Source of the DNA: JAHJGG01 sp041658785
GTDB lineage: Bacteria; Patescibacteriota; Patescibacteriia; Magasanikbacterales; UBA922
Direction: 5' to 3'
NCBI GenBank assembly: GCA_041658785.1
Contig: JBAZZL010000024.1
Span: forward strand, 1 to 18,115
DNA length: 18,115 nucleotides
The notes under the pieces were generated by a model. That model was not told where the DNA came from and did not search any database. It was given only the letters and a program-made list of their open reading frames with translations. The stretch's first letter is position 1. Every line of letters begins with the position of its first letter. The position numbers and the translations under genes were made by a program. This document shows, piece by piece, positions 11,096 through 18,115 of this stretch.

Positions 11096-12946
11096 TTACT
11101 CTTTCTTAGAAGAAACGGATTTTTCACTATAATATCGTCTCAACGCCTCCGCAACAACCGGACGGCAAAAAACCGCCCGCACAATTCTTTTGCCGGATCT
11201 GACAGGAATTTGTCTTAAATCATCTTTCGTATATCTGGGAGTTGCCCCGCTCTTCCGCGCGTCTTCCACTTCTTTGTTTATTATTCTTTCAATTATCTGC
11301 CCGATCCAGCTTCTTCTTATAGACAACTCCTTGGCAAGCCCAACCAAACTAATCGCTTCCGCTCCCGTTTTATCCGGACGCAAAAAATCTTCGTCCTCTT
11401 TTTGCTTCCGTTCAATCTCTTCCATCATCTGTTGCACAAACAAATCCGTGAACTGTGGATAACGGGACTCCTCGTCAACCATATAAAATCTTCTTTCTTC
11501 CGCCGGCAATTTTTTTATTGCGGCAATCTTCGCGTCCACTTCAACATAATAACCTACACCATATTTTTCCTTAAAACGACTGATCAGTTCATAACGCGTA
11601 AGCATTTTCCCGGGCAATTCCCTTTTCCCCTTTCGAACTTCATCCTCAACTTTCACAACGAAATCGGGACTTAGTGTCAGGGACTTGGACTCACTCGCAA
11701 TGTTAAAAAACCCATAACCCCTATCGTTAGCCAAGTGCTGTCGTTCCTCGGCATCAATATTTTCAAATTCAAATTGCGATTGGCTCCTTATTTCCTCATA
11801 TTTTTGTTTAGCTGTAAATTCAACATAACTTAACGTTTCATATTCACTGAATTCCCTGCTAAACTCCGCACTCAACATTCTTTGTAATCCTCGAACGGTA
11901 ATCCATCCATTGGGAGGACGGTCCGCAATCGGATAAAACTCTTCTAATGATTCATAGACCTGTCTCGCAAAGCGATTTCCTTTAAATTCAAAGACCTCTT
12001 GGGAATTTTTCTCTTTAAGCTGTTCAGCGATCTGCCTTACCATGTCAATAAAGTCATACCAGTTGGGAAGAACCCTTGTCTTTCTTAAGCTCCCATACAT
12101 CTCGTGTGCTGACAGTGCCCCGCCGGGAGCGGGCGATAAAGTTTCCACGAACGCGTCCAAACCACGGTCTTGCAATCTGCCGTCTTCTCTGCCTAGGTGC
12201 TCCATGATTTGCTTTACGTGTTCATTCGCAATTCTTTGTGTGGCCGACTTTATGCCGGAAGACAGTCTGATTGGCGTAACTGAATAACCTCGGCGATCCC
12301 GGCATAAAGAATCTTTGTCCATTTCCGCGATTCTCTTGGCATCGTCTGCGTCTTTGACCCCGTATATAATAAATGTCTGTTCCCCCGCAAAATTGTTGAC
12401 TAAAACCAGCTTGCGCTGACCTGGTAAAAATAAAACGGCGTATGGCTCCCTCCTTATCATGCCTTGAGTATTTGCGGTCATAAACGGCTCGGAAAAATCA
12501 ATTCCTGCTGTCGACAAAGCATTTTTTAATAAATCAACTTTATGTAAATTTATATGACGATCTTCCCATCCTTCTCCACCGCCCTTTCTTGGTCCGGACG
12601 TCTCTCCTATCCCTGGCAATACTATTATTTCTACTTTTTCTTCTTCCGCCTTTTTTTTCGCTTTTGCCAAATCAAGAAGATATTGTTTATATCCTTCAAC
12701 ATCTAACAAATATTTTCCTCCTTCTTCCCGCGCATAATTCTCTACTTCCGGTAAAAAAGGCCCCTGTTCACCCAAAAGACGCCGACGCACAACATCTACA
12801 AGCGCTGATAATGCCCGTTGCGTTAAATCAACATCATCCAATTCTATCGTTTCCTCCCCCGGTTTTAATTCACCGCCGCCAACTTGCGGTCCAGGTCGTT
12901 CGTGGTCTCTTGTCAAATGAATTTTATGTTCTCCTGTTTCCGCCAT
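11096..12946 (-). CDS. Large orphan protein with repeated helix-turn-helix-like modules
   Basis: 616 residues, not recognised as a named family. Residues 1-125 are hydrophilic and partly helical (about 40-105) with a Gly-rich linker. About 130-250 form a mixed domain (PYAVLFLPGQRKLVLVNN, EQTFIIYGV). The C-terminal half looks like at least three, perhaps four, divergent modules at about 277-340, 345-440, 446-512 and 528-606. Each opens with a helical segment (ITVRGLQRMLSAEF, LTRYELISRFKEKYG, ISLVGLAKELSIRRSWIGQI) and ends with a helix of the VVAEALRRYY or FVQQMMEEI type. The last resembles a DNA-binding helix-turn-helix and matches in pattern the N-terminus of the 17120 gene. No membrane segment or signal peptide. 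A DNA- or RNA-binding role is inference. It converges on elp3. Confidence 0.8.
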   Translation of the reverse strand: MAETGEHKIHLTRDHERPGPQVGGGELKPGEETIELDDVDLTQRALSALVDVVRRRLLGEQGPFLPEVENYAREEGGKYLLDVEGYKQYLLDLAKAKKKAEEEKVEIIVLPGIGETSGPRKGGGEGWEDRHINLHKVDLLKNALSTAGIDFSEPFMTANTQGMIRREPYAVLFLPGQRKLVLVNNFAGEQTFIIYGVKDADDAKRIAEMDKDSLCRDRRGYSVTPIRLSSGIKSATQRIANEHVKQIMEHLGREDGRLQDRGLDAFVETLSPAPGGALSAHEMYGSLRKTRVLPNWYDFIDMVRQIAEQLKEKNSQEVFEFKGNRFARQVYESLEEFYPIADRPPNGWITVRGLQRMLSAEFSREFSEYETLSYVEFTAKQKYEEIRSQSQFEFENIDAEERQHLANDRGYGFFNIASESKSLTLSPDFVVKVEDEVRKGKRELPGKMLTRYELISRFKEKYGVGYYVEVDAKIAAIKKLPAEERRFYMVDEESRYPQFTDLFVQQMMEEIERKQKEDEDFLRPDKTGAEAISLVGLAKELSIRRSWIGQIIERIINKEVEDARKSGATPRYTKDDLRQIPVRSGKRIVRAVFCRPVVAEALRRYYSEKSVSSKKE

Positions 12947-12998
12947 ACATTTAAAACTTTAAAATTTACAAAATTACATCACCCACTCCACAATTATA

Positions 12999-13898
12999 TC
13001 ACCCCAACGCCAACACCGCCACCCCCGCCACCATGAAAACAATCGCCGCCAATTTTAATATCACGTTCCGTCTGTCCAATTCTTCTTTTAAAATCCTCGG
13101 CGCGAATAATGAAAACAGAACAACGAAAATAAAAACAAACAGCGCCTGCGATCCTTCCATCGCGTTTACCAAAGCCACCTGCCCCAACGATATCGCTTTG
13201 ATATTGAATAGCAACCCCAGCTTGCTAATCATAGTCACTCCCGCCACCAGAGCGACCAGCCGCCAAGTCAGGTTCTTTTTTTCTTCTTTAAATTCCAGCC
13301 GAAATTTTTTGGAAATAAAAAATGAAAACGCCAAAACCGGCATAAATATCGTCATCCAAAGAAAAATTACGGAAAACGGAACAAGCGACGATAGATAACG
13401 CGCGACCACATCATAAGCGGCGAAAAATACGCAAGCCAACGCCATCCAAAAAAACGCCGGCGATATTTTTATTTTACCACCGCCTTTAACATGCAGTGAA
13501 GCAACGACGCTCGCGGCCATCAGAATAAAAAAACCAACCAGCTCTTTTGCTCCCAGTTTCTCATCAATAAAAAACCAAGCGCCAACTAAAGTGAAAATCG
13601 GTATAAAATTCCATAAGATATTTACTCGCGTTACTTCTTCCGCTTTCAATGCCTTGATATAAAAAATCGCGCCAAAAACAAAACAGACGCTGATAAATAA
13701 AATCCAGAGCAAATACTCCGGCGCGGGAACAAAAAAATCCATGAATGGCAGTACAACCAAAAACAGCGGACCGGCCATGAATGCCAGCAAAATATAAATA
13801 TAAGGGTTCCGAAACCGCTTATCAACAAAATATTTTTCCGCTATATTCACCACTGCCCAGAAGAAGTGGGTCAGGAGAGCAAAAGTTATCCAAACCAT
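12999..13898 (-). CDS. EamA-family (DMT superfamily) membrane transporter
   Basis: 299 residues with about ten hydrophobic helices in two halves (about 1-140 and 148-298), the two-EamA-domain layout of drug/metabolite transporters. The first half starts WITFALLTHFFWAVVNIAEK and includes FYIKALKAEEVTRVNILWNF before PIFTLVGAWFFIDEKL, the usual end-of-domain signature with a helix break and E-K-L. The second half repeats it around KAISLGQVALVNAMEGSQALF and LKEELDRR. Substrates of this superfamily are small metabolites and cannot be told from sequence. It lies downstream of thiE on the same strand, separated by a palindrome (13899-14024), so a link to thiamine or its precursors is possible but unsupported. 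The start is ATG 13898, with no Shine-Dalgarno. Confidence 0.88.
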   Translation of the reverse strand: MVWITFALLTHFFWAVVNIAEKYFVDKRFRNPYIYILLAFMAGPLFLVVLPFMDFFVPAPEYLLWILFISVCFVFGAIFYIKALKAEEVTRVNILWNFIPIFTLVGAWFFIDEKLGAKELVGFFILMAASVVASLHVKGGGKIKISPAFFWMALACVFFAAYDVVARYLSSLVPFSVIFLWMTIFMPVLAFSFFISKKFRLEFKEEKKNLTWRLVALVAGVTMISKLGLLFNIKAISLGQVALVNAMEGSQALFVFIFVVLFSLFAPRILKEELDRRNVILKLAAIVFMVAGVAVLALG

Positions 13899-14024
13899 AC
13901 TTACGGATTACTGATAATCCTGATTTACGGATGCTTACTGATAACGGATAATCCTGATTTACGGATATTGAAACAATTTATTAACTGTCATCAGTAAATC
14001 AGAATTATCCGTTATCCGTAAGTT
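13899..14024. repeat. Palindromic repeat, family 3, between thiE and the EamA gene
   Basis: Two direct left copies (about 13899-13929 and 13934-13966) share ATAATCCTGATTTACGGAT. The right arm 13987-14023 is their complement (GTAAATCAGAATTATCCG, then TTATCCGTAAG). Units such as TTACGGAT, ACTGATAA and CGGATAA give a short period. It supplies the last codons and TAA stop of thiE and reaches the start codon of the EamA gene. Confidence 0.88.
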
Positions 14025-15129
14025 TAAAAAACTCCCTCCCCGCCCGAACAACCGCGATATTTCTCACCCCGGTAGCAAGTACATCGTCGACATTACCCGT
14101 ATCAATCCCCCCAATCGCTACTAATGGCGCTGCCGCCTCGCGCGCGCACTTTCGCAAAACACCCAAACCGATCGCCCGCCTCTCCGGCTTGGTCGGCGTG
14201 GAAAAAACCGGCCCGAGGCTGACATAATCAGCTCCGTTGGCGATTGAATTTCTTATTTGCTCAACCGAACCGTTTGACGCTCCGATAATTTTGTTTATTC
14301 CCAAAGCCCGGCGCGCTTGCTCTATTTTAGCATCATCCGCCCCCAAATGCACGCCCGCCACCGGCAACCGCGCCGCGATGTCAATATAATCATTGACAAT
14401 CAACAACACCGGCTCGCCACCGTTCGCTCCCCCTCTCCTCATAGGAGAGGGGGCAGGGGGGTGAGGTGTCGTGGGGTAGAAAAACGGGGGGTGCGGTGTT
14501 GACGGACGGGGGGAAAAACGTTGCTTGTCCGCCGCAATGTCACAGCGAAGGCGGACCAACCCCCCGCACAACCTCCTCGCCTTCTCAAACACTTCCCGTC
14601 TTGAAGACTTTTTATCCCGCAACTGAATCACTTTCGCTCCATGTTGAACGAGCCAAATCAATTCATCAACCGAATCGGAAATCGGATACACTATCCCCTC
14701 TTCAAAATATTTTCTTAACCAAAAATGCGGCGTTTTTACGAGCAGTCGTCTTTCCAAACTATAAACCTGATAACGGCAATTTTCTATAAAATACACTTTG
14801 TCTCGGCAATAAATTTTTGCTAATTCTTCCAGCACCCGCAACGACTCCGCCGCTCGCGAACAATTCGCGCGCAATAGTTCATAAATGGAAGAACGCTGAT
14901 ATTCGCTTTCCACCACCGCTTCGAGCCCAATGTCCTCCCCCTGCCTGGCGTTTACAGACGAAGCCGAGCCGAAGTTTTGTTCAATTTCAGCTAAGTGGTG
15001 CCTGGCCTCTTTAATTTTCTCAAACAAAACCCTGTCCCGCAAAACAAACCGGCAAATATCCTCAACCACCCGCAGACCCTCTCGGGCGCGGTTGATGTTG
15101 GCGTCAATGATGGAGAAATCTCTATTCAT
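14005..15129 (-). CDS. thiE: ThiD2-ThiE fusion, thiamine phosphate synthase
   Basis: 374 residues. Residues 1-130 match the ThiD2 pattern: IIDANINRAREGLRVVEDICRF, and later ANCSRAAESLRVLEELAK, a domain found fused to ThiE in some bacteria. Residues about 147-374 are ThiE, which joins HMP-PP and the thiazole phosphate: KVIQLRDKK (167-174), LIVNDYIDIAA, GVHLGADD (259-266), IIGASNGS, ADYVSLGPVFSTPTKP (300-315) and AIGGI. The residues binding diphosphate and metal are present. About 192-239 is a Pro/Gly-rich insert, partly a translated palindrome, replacing a short helix-strand link before LLIVNDY. The tail (KLTDNG) and stop come from palindrome 13899-14024. Other thi genes are absent from the window. 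ATG 15129 has a weak AGGA close upstream. Confidence 0.9.
   Translation of the reverse strand: MNRDFSIIDANINRAREGLRVVEDICRFVLRDRVLFEKIKEARHHLAEIEQNFGSASSVNARQGEDIGLEAVVESEYQRSSIYELLRANCSRAAESLRVLEELAKIYCRDKVYFIENCRYQVYSLERRLLVKTPHFWLRKYFEEGIVYPISDSVDELIWLVQHGAKVIQLRDKKSSRREVFEKARRLCGGLVRLRCDIAADKQRFSPRPSTPHPPFFYPTTPHPPAPSPMRRGGANGGEPVLLIVNDYIDIAARLPVAGVHLGADDAKIEQARRALGINKIIGASNGSVEQIRNSIANGADYVSLGPVFSTPTKPERRAIGLGVLRKCAREAAAPLVAIGGIDTGNVDDVLATGVRNIAVVRAGREFFKLTDNG
14420..14510. repeat. Palindromic, G/C-tract insert inside thiE
   Basis: CCCCCTCTCCT-CAT-AGGAGAGGGGG (14429-14453) forms a near-perfect hairpin, followed by G-rich degenerate repeats (GGTGAGGTGTCGTGGGG, GGGGTGCGGTGTTGACGG). On the minus strand it encodes TPHPPFFYPTTPHPPAPSPM and RRGG. 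It is similar in design to the insert in mpl (4288-4352). Confidence 0.85.
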
Positions 15130-15138
15130 AATCCTATT

Positions 15139-15176
15139 TTGCAGTAAAGGCTGGATTATGATAACATAAACTAACT
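15139..15176 (+). promoter_or_regulatory. Promoter-like motif, copy 1, before the Nudix gene
   Basis: TTGCAG (15139-15144), 17 bp, then TAACAT (15162-15167). The 23 bases 15154-15176, beginning GATTATGATAACATAAAC, recur exactly at 15772-15794 before glyA. TTTTGCAG is also conserved at the same distance (9 variable bases between). Copy 1 ends 31 bases before the ATG of the Nudix gene. Confidence 0.65.
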
Positions 15177-15207
15177 AAAACGCAATGTTCAATTTAATTC
15201 TAAAATT

Positions 15208-15606
15208 ATGAAACTACCAAACGAATCGTTTATTGCCTCTGGTCCTGTTATCATAGAAGATAATAAAGTTTTGTTAAACCGGGAACAAAAAGACAACGGC
15301 GCAACCCAGTGGTTATTCCCTGGCGGTGAAGTTGAAGATTTTGACAAATCGCTCGAGGACGCCTGTAGGCGTGAAGTTAAAGAAGAAATGGGAATTGATG
15401 TGGAGATAATCAAGCCGCTCAAACCGGTAATGTTAAAAAAGGACGGACGGGTAATTATTTTGATTCATTATTTGGCAAAAAAAATTGGCGAAATAAAACC
15501 TGGCGAGGATATTGTTGAGTGGGGCTGGTTTGATATAAATAATTTGCCAGACAACTGCGCGCCGAATGTGGTAGAGATTATTAAGGAATTACAAAAAAAA
15601 TCTTGA
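15208..15606 (+). CDS. Nudix hydrolase with an atypical Nudix box
   Basis: 132 residues, near the usual minimal length of a stand-alone Nudix domain. The lead-in is ASGPVIIEDNKVLLNREQKD, then WLFPGGEVEDFDKSLEDACRREVKEEMGID (the box at about 40-63). The catalytic REVKEEMG half is intact. The first half has 14 instead of 13 residues between the Gly and RE, and the canonical Glu of GX5E is replaced by D/K. Nucleotide-derivative hydrolysis is likely; the substrate is unknown, and the MutT/diadenosine type are both possible. A C-terminal EWGWFDINNLPDN is typical of Nudix folds. It stands between two copies of the same promoter motif, with an empty palindrome following, as if inserted upstream of glyA. 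Confidence 0.88.
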   Translation: MKLPNESFIASGPVIIEDNKVLLNREQKDNGATQWLFPGGEVEDFDKSLEDACRREVKEEMGIDVEIIKPLKPVMLKKDGRVIILIHYLAKKIGEIKPGEDIVEWGWFDINNLPDNCAPNVVEIIKELQKKS

Positions 15607-15620
15607 AGGTAGCCTAAATT

Positions 15621-15730
15621 TAATAGAACACGAATTTAACGAATTAAACGAATTGGAACGGATTACGATTAAAATTGGCCAAAAATCCGTTAAAATCAGT
15701 TTAATCCGTTAAATCCGCGTATCTATTTAA
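15621..15730. repeat. Empty family-1 palindrome between the Nudix gene and glyA
   Basis: TAATAGAACACGAATTTAAC and following units, up to GGAACGGATT on the left, are mirrored imperfectly by AATCCGTTAAA and GTTTAATCCGTTAAATCCGC through TATCTATTT on the right. The spacer has no gene. The units are the same as in the arms of the GxxExxY elements; one end resembles the AACACG type and the other the GATACGCGG type. Confidence 0.85.
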
Positions 15731-15756
15731 CCTGGGCAAAATCAGAAAAGTAACTT

Positions 15757-15794
15757 TTGCAGAATCCATCAGATTATGATAACATAAACTAACT
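15757..15794 (+). promoter_or_regulatory. Promoter-like motif, copy 2, before glyA
   Basis: TTGCAG (15757-15762), 17 bp, TAACAT (15780-15785), with the 23-base identical block at 15772-15794. It ends 36 bases before the glyA ATG. Conservation of both hexamers and the spacer length, but not of the 9 bases between TTTTGCAG and the block, is what a functional promoter would show. Confidence 0.65.
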
Positions 15795-15830
15795 TAATCT
15801 TTTAGTCAAATATAATTTTTATTCAATATT

Positions 15831-17102
15831 ATGCAATTAGAACAACAGGATCCCCAAATTTACGACCTAATTCAAAAAGAAACCGCCCGCCAATCGGAAG
15901 GATTGGAAATGATCCCCTCGGAAAATCACACCTCCGGCGCGGTGCTGGAAGCGCTCGGTTCACGACTGACGGATAAATATTCCGAAGGTTATCCGGGGCA
16001 ACGTTACTACGGCGGTTGTGAAAATGTGGATGTGGTGGAAAATCTTTGCCGCGACCGCGCCAAACAGCTTTTCGGCGCGACTCATGCTAATGTGCAGGCG
16101 CATTCCGGCTCCCCCGCCAACTTCGCGGTATATTACGCTCTGTGCGAAGCCGGCGACACGGTGATGGGACTCAAACTCTACCACGGCGGACACATGTCGC
16201 ACGGATTAAAATTAAATTTTTCCGGACGATTGTACAACAGCATTCAGTACAGTTGTAAAACAGACGGATTCATTGACTATGATGAAGTAAGGCGATTGGC
16301 CTTGGAGCATAAACCAAAATTGATTGTCTCCGGCGGCAGCGCTTATCCGCAGATTTATAACTGGGCAAAATTTCAGGAAATCGCCGATGAGGTTGGCGCG
16401 TTCCATCTGGCCGACATGAGCCATGTGGCCGGAATGATTGCCGGCGGCGTTTACCCCAATCCCGTTGGCATTGCTGATGTTGTTACTACTACTACCCACA
16501 AAACTTTGCGCGGTCCTAGGGGCGCGATTATTCTCGCGAACGGCAATCCGTCAACCCCCCTTCAAGCCGCGGAAAAAACCAAAGAAAACATCCCCACGCT
16601 GATTGACCGCGCCATCATTCCGGGGATTCAAGGAGGTCCGCACAACCACCAAACCGCGGCCATTGCCGTGGCGCTCAAAGAAGCGATGTCGCCGGAATTC
16701 AAGAATTACGCCAAACAAATTTTGAAAAATGCTAAAATTTTGGCCGAAGAATTTTTGGCCAAGGGGTATGAATTAGTTACCGGCGGAACCGAATCCCATC
16801 TTTTGCTGATAAATTTAACAAACAAAAATATTACAGGCAAACAAGCAGAATCGGCATTAAGCAAAGCCGGCATCACGGTCAACAAAAATACCATTCCGCA
16901 CGATCCGCGCAAACCGTTTGATCCCTCAGGTATTCGTTTGGGAACTCCGGCATTGACAACACGAGGAATGAAAGAAGGCGAGATGCACATGGTTGCCGGA
17001 TTTATTGATCGCGCTATTAACAATGTTGACAACAGCGCGGAACTGGATAAAATACACGCGGAAGTGAGAGAAATGTGCGGGTCGTTTCCGTTGCCGAGAT
17101 AA
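15831..17102 (+). CDS. glyA: Serine hydroxymethyltransferase GlyA
   Basis: 423 residues, the usual length. It converts serine and tetrahydrofolate to glycine and 5,10-methylene-tetrahydrofolate, the main one-carbon entry point, in the cytosol with PLP. Key segments are LEMIPSENHTSGAV, the YSEGYPGQRYYGGCENVD block (SHMT signature), ADMSHVAGMIAGG with D195 and H198, and the PLP lysine K224 in TTTTHKTLRGPRG. The GIQGGPHNH block and the C-terminal RLGTPALTTRG, which binds the substrate carboxylate through its Arg, are also present. No translated repeats interrupt it, unlike mpl, elp3 and thiE. The next gene starts 17 bases after the stop, so the two are probably co-transcribed. Confidence 0.97.
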   Translation: MQLEQQDPQIYDLIQKETARQSEGLEMIPSENHTSGAVLEALGSRLTDKYSEGYPGQRYYGGCENVDVVENLCRDRAKQLFGATHANVQAHSGSPANFAVYYALCEAGDTVMGLKLYHGGHMSHGLKLNFSGRLYNSIQYSCKTDGFIDYDEVRRLALEHKPKLIVSGGSAYPQIYNWAKFQEIADEVGAFHLADMSHVAGMIAGGVYPNPVGIADVVTTTTHKTLRGPRGAIILANGNPSTPLQAAEKTKENIPTLIDRAIIPGIQGGPHNHQTAAIAVALKEAMSPEFKNYAKQILKNAKILAEEFLAKGYELVTGGTESHLLLINLTNKNITGKQAESALSKAGITVNKNTIPHDPRKPFDPSGIRLGTPALTTRGMKEGEMHMVAGFIDRAINNVDNSAELDKIHAEVREMCGSFPLPR

Positions 17103-17119
17103 ATCACCGCTAAAAACTT

Positions 17120-18115
17120 ATGGTAGCAGAACATCCTACTACAGTTGAATCACCAGAGTTATCTTTTGGTGAAGGAAAAACATATTTTGAAGTGGGTAAC
17201 GAGCTGGGTATTGAAGAAGACGCGGCGAAAAGAATAATACGAAAAATCCTCTCAGATAATCCCGAACTTAGACACGACCCCAAATTTTTTCGGTTAGTCG
17301 CTCATCCATGGACTGGGGCGAGACAAGTACGGATTTTACCGCCACTCGTGGAACTGGCGCGAGATAAGATGGCCGAGATACGGACCAAACGAGGGCTGAT
17401 AAACCAACGCACTGGCAGGCCAAAAGATCACCTCAAAAAACAGCGCCCGGCAGATCCGGCCCATCTCCCTTCACTCACGTACCCGTTCTTTGATCTAAGC
17501 GCACGAAAGGACCAAAAAAAGGCAAGCAAGATTTCCCGACGAGACGCGCCCATCATTGAAACCGCGCGACAAATGGTCGAGGACTTTTTTGTTTCGCTCG
17601 CCCAAATAGGCAAGCCCGAAAACCCTGACTATACAAAAATAACCGCCGCCGTCTCTTCTCTTTTGGCCAGAGCCGTCCATGTTACGATGTTGGATATGAA
17701 GCGCCATGATCCGAAAAAATACGCGCTTATTCACGCGTCAGCCGCGGTAGATCAACAAGAATTACTAAAAAAAGAACTGCTGGCTATTTTATCTCCAATC
17801 CAAGAGGCGCTATCTTTTACTGTCCAAACGCTCAATCTTGATCTGCAAACCACAAAAGATGTCTCTCTCTTAAATCGTGTTATCAGCAAGATGCCAGCGC
17901 GAGAGAGAACAGGTCTGGCAGAAGAATTAAATAAACGGCATAAAAACATTATTAAACTGCTTAACAACGATAGACAGACAGCGCGGGAGGTGGTGAAAAC
18001 GCAACCCAGTCTGTGGGCGCAAAACCCGGAAACTATGCGGACAAAATTAAATAACATCGCCGCGTTGCTGGGCGAGAGTCCGGAAGCGCCGACAATGGCG
18101 CGGGAGGTGGTGAAA
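17120..18115 (+). CDS. Orphan protein with N-terminal helix-turn-helix-like module, 3' truncated by the window edge
   Basis: The frame from ATG 17120 stays open to the last base (332 codons). The N-terminal part (about 19-88: TYFEVGNELGIEEDAAKRII, then FFRLVAHPWTGARQVRILPP and LVELARDKM) has the layout of the last module of the 11096-12946 product: a helix-turn-helix-like opening, a basic strand-like middle, then a proline and a helix. The rest is charged and mostly helical, with no membrane segment. An 18-nt exact repeat (17981-17998 and 18098-18115) encodes AREVVK twice, 39 residues apart, so a repeat array may start here and continue outside. It follows glyA by 17 bases, suggesting co-transcription, though no functional link is evident. 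Function unknown. Confidence 0.8.
   Translation, partial: MVAEHPTTVESPELSFGEGKTYFEVGNELGIEEDAAKRIIRKILSDNPELRHDPKFFRLVAHPWTGARQVRILPPLVELARDKMAEIRTKRGLINQRTGRPKDHLKKQRPADPAHLPSLTYPFFDLSARKDQKKASKISRRDAPIIETARQMVEDFFVSLAQIGKPENPDYTKITAAVSSLLARAVHVTMLDMKRHDPKKYALIHASAAVDQQELLKKELLAILSPIQEALSFTVQTLNLDLQTTKDVSLLNRVISKMPARERTGLAEELNKRHKNIIKLLNNDRQTAREVVKTQPSLWAQNPETMRTKLNNIAALLGESPEAPTMAREVVK
17981..18115 (+). repeat. Exact 18-nt repeat, period 117 nt, in the 3'-terminal gene
   Basis: GCGCGGGAGGTGGTGAAA stands at 17981-17998 and again at 18098-18115, the very end of the window. The bases between the copies are not repeated. Identity at every third position suggests a recent duplication or selection on the DNA, rather than an old protein repeat. 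Confidence 0.7.

Noticed and set aside
11190..11674. Open frames antisense to the 616-residue gene
   Set aside because: They are shadows of a long, well-composed coding frame and show no recognisable protein features.
1..18115. CRISPR array
   Set aside because: The many short repeats are palindromic or directly tandem, with no regular repeat-spacer alternation and no cas genes.

Overview
The window looks like a chromosomal segment of an uncultivated bacterium of the Candidate Phyla Radiation (Patescibacteria, Parcubacteria-like). This is an inference from several signs: short intergenic gaps, few Shine-Dalgarno sites, two GxxExxY genes, a NYN-domain remnant, an EamA transporter, large orphan proteins of the kind common in these genomes, and standard-code usage (TGA is a stop in the LysW-like gene). 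No lineage marker such as rRNA is present.

Layout. 1-3400: end of a papain-fold-like protein, a GxxExxY gene bounded by a 40-bp inverted repeat, mraY, an Ate/LFTR-like GNAT protein and a second inverted-repeat-bounded GxxExxY gene. 3400-5360: a duplicated 5' fragment of the next Mur ligase gene, a NYN remnant, a candidate small RNA on the minus strand, then the Mpl/MurC-like ligase. 5360-6640: a Nudix gene, a minus-strand tRNA with an odd anticodon loop, a candidate small RNA whose 5' end is complementary to that tRNA, and a LysW-like zinc-binding mini-protein. 6640-8500: an orphan gene and a fold-type II PLP enzyme preceded by a copy of its own start. 8555-11076: a Trm9/ALKBH8-like methyltransferase diverging from Elp3. 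11096-15129 (minus): a modular orphan protein, an EamA transporter and a ThiD2-ThiE fusion. 15139-18115: a Nudix gene, glyA and a partial orphan protein sharing a module with the 11096-12946 product.

Functional themes. MraY and the Mpl/MurC-like ligase belong to cell-wall synthesis or recycling. Elp3 plus the Trm9-like enzyme would together make a carboxymethyl-type, methyl-esterified wobble uridine, a pairing best known from eukaryotes. glyA serves one-carbon metabolism, and the ThiD2-ThiE fusion serves thiamine synthesis or salvage.

The most striking property is the density of repeats. At least four families of short-period palindromes fill the gaps, often touching start or stop codons and in places supplying the stop. 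Two of the units enclose GxxExxY genes and two related ones are empty. Other palindromes and 7-, 8- and 16-nt tandem repeats lie in frame inside mpl, the PLP enzyme, elp3, thiE and the Ate-like gene, resembling the palindromic elements inside Rickettsia genes. Three loci show a duplicated gene start or promoter flanking inserted material. All calls come from reading the sequence alone; no database search was run.
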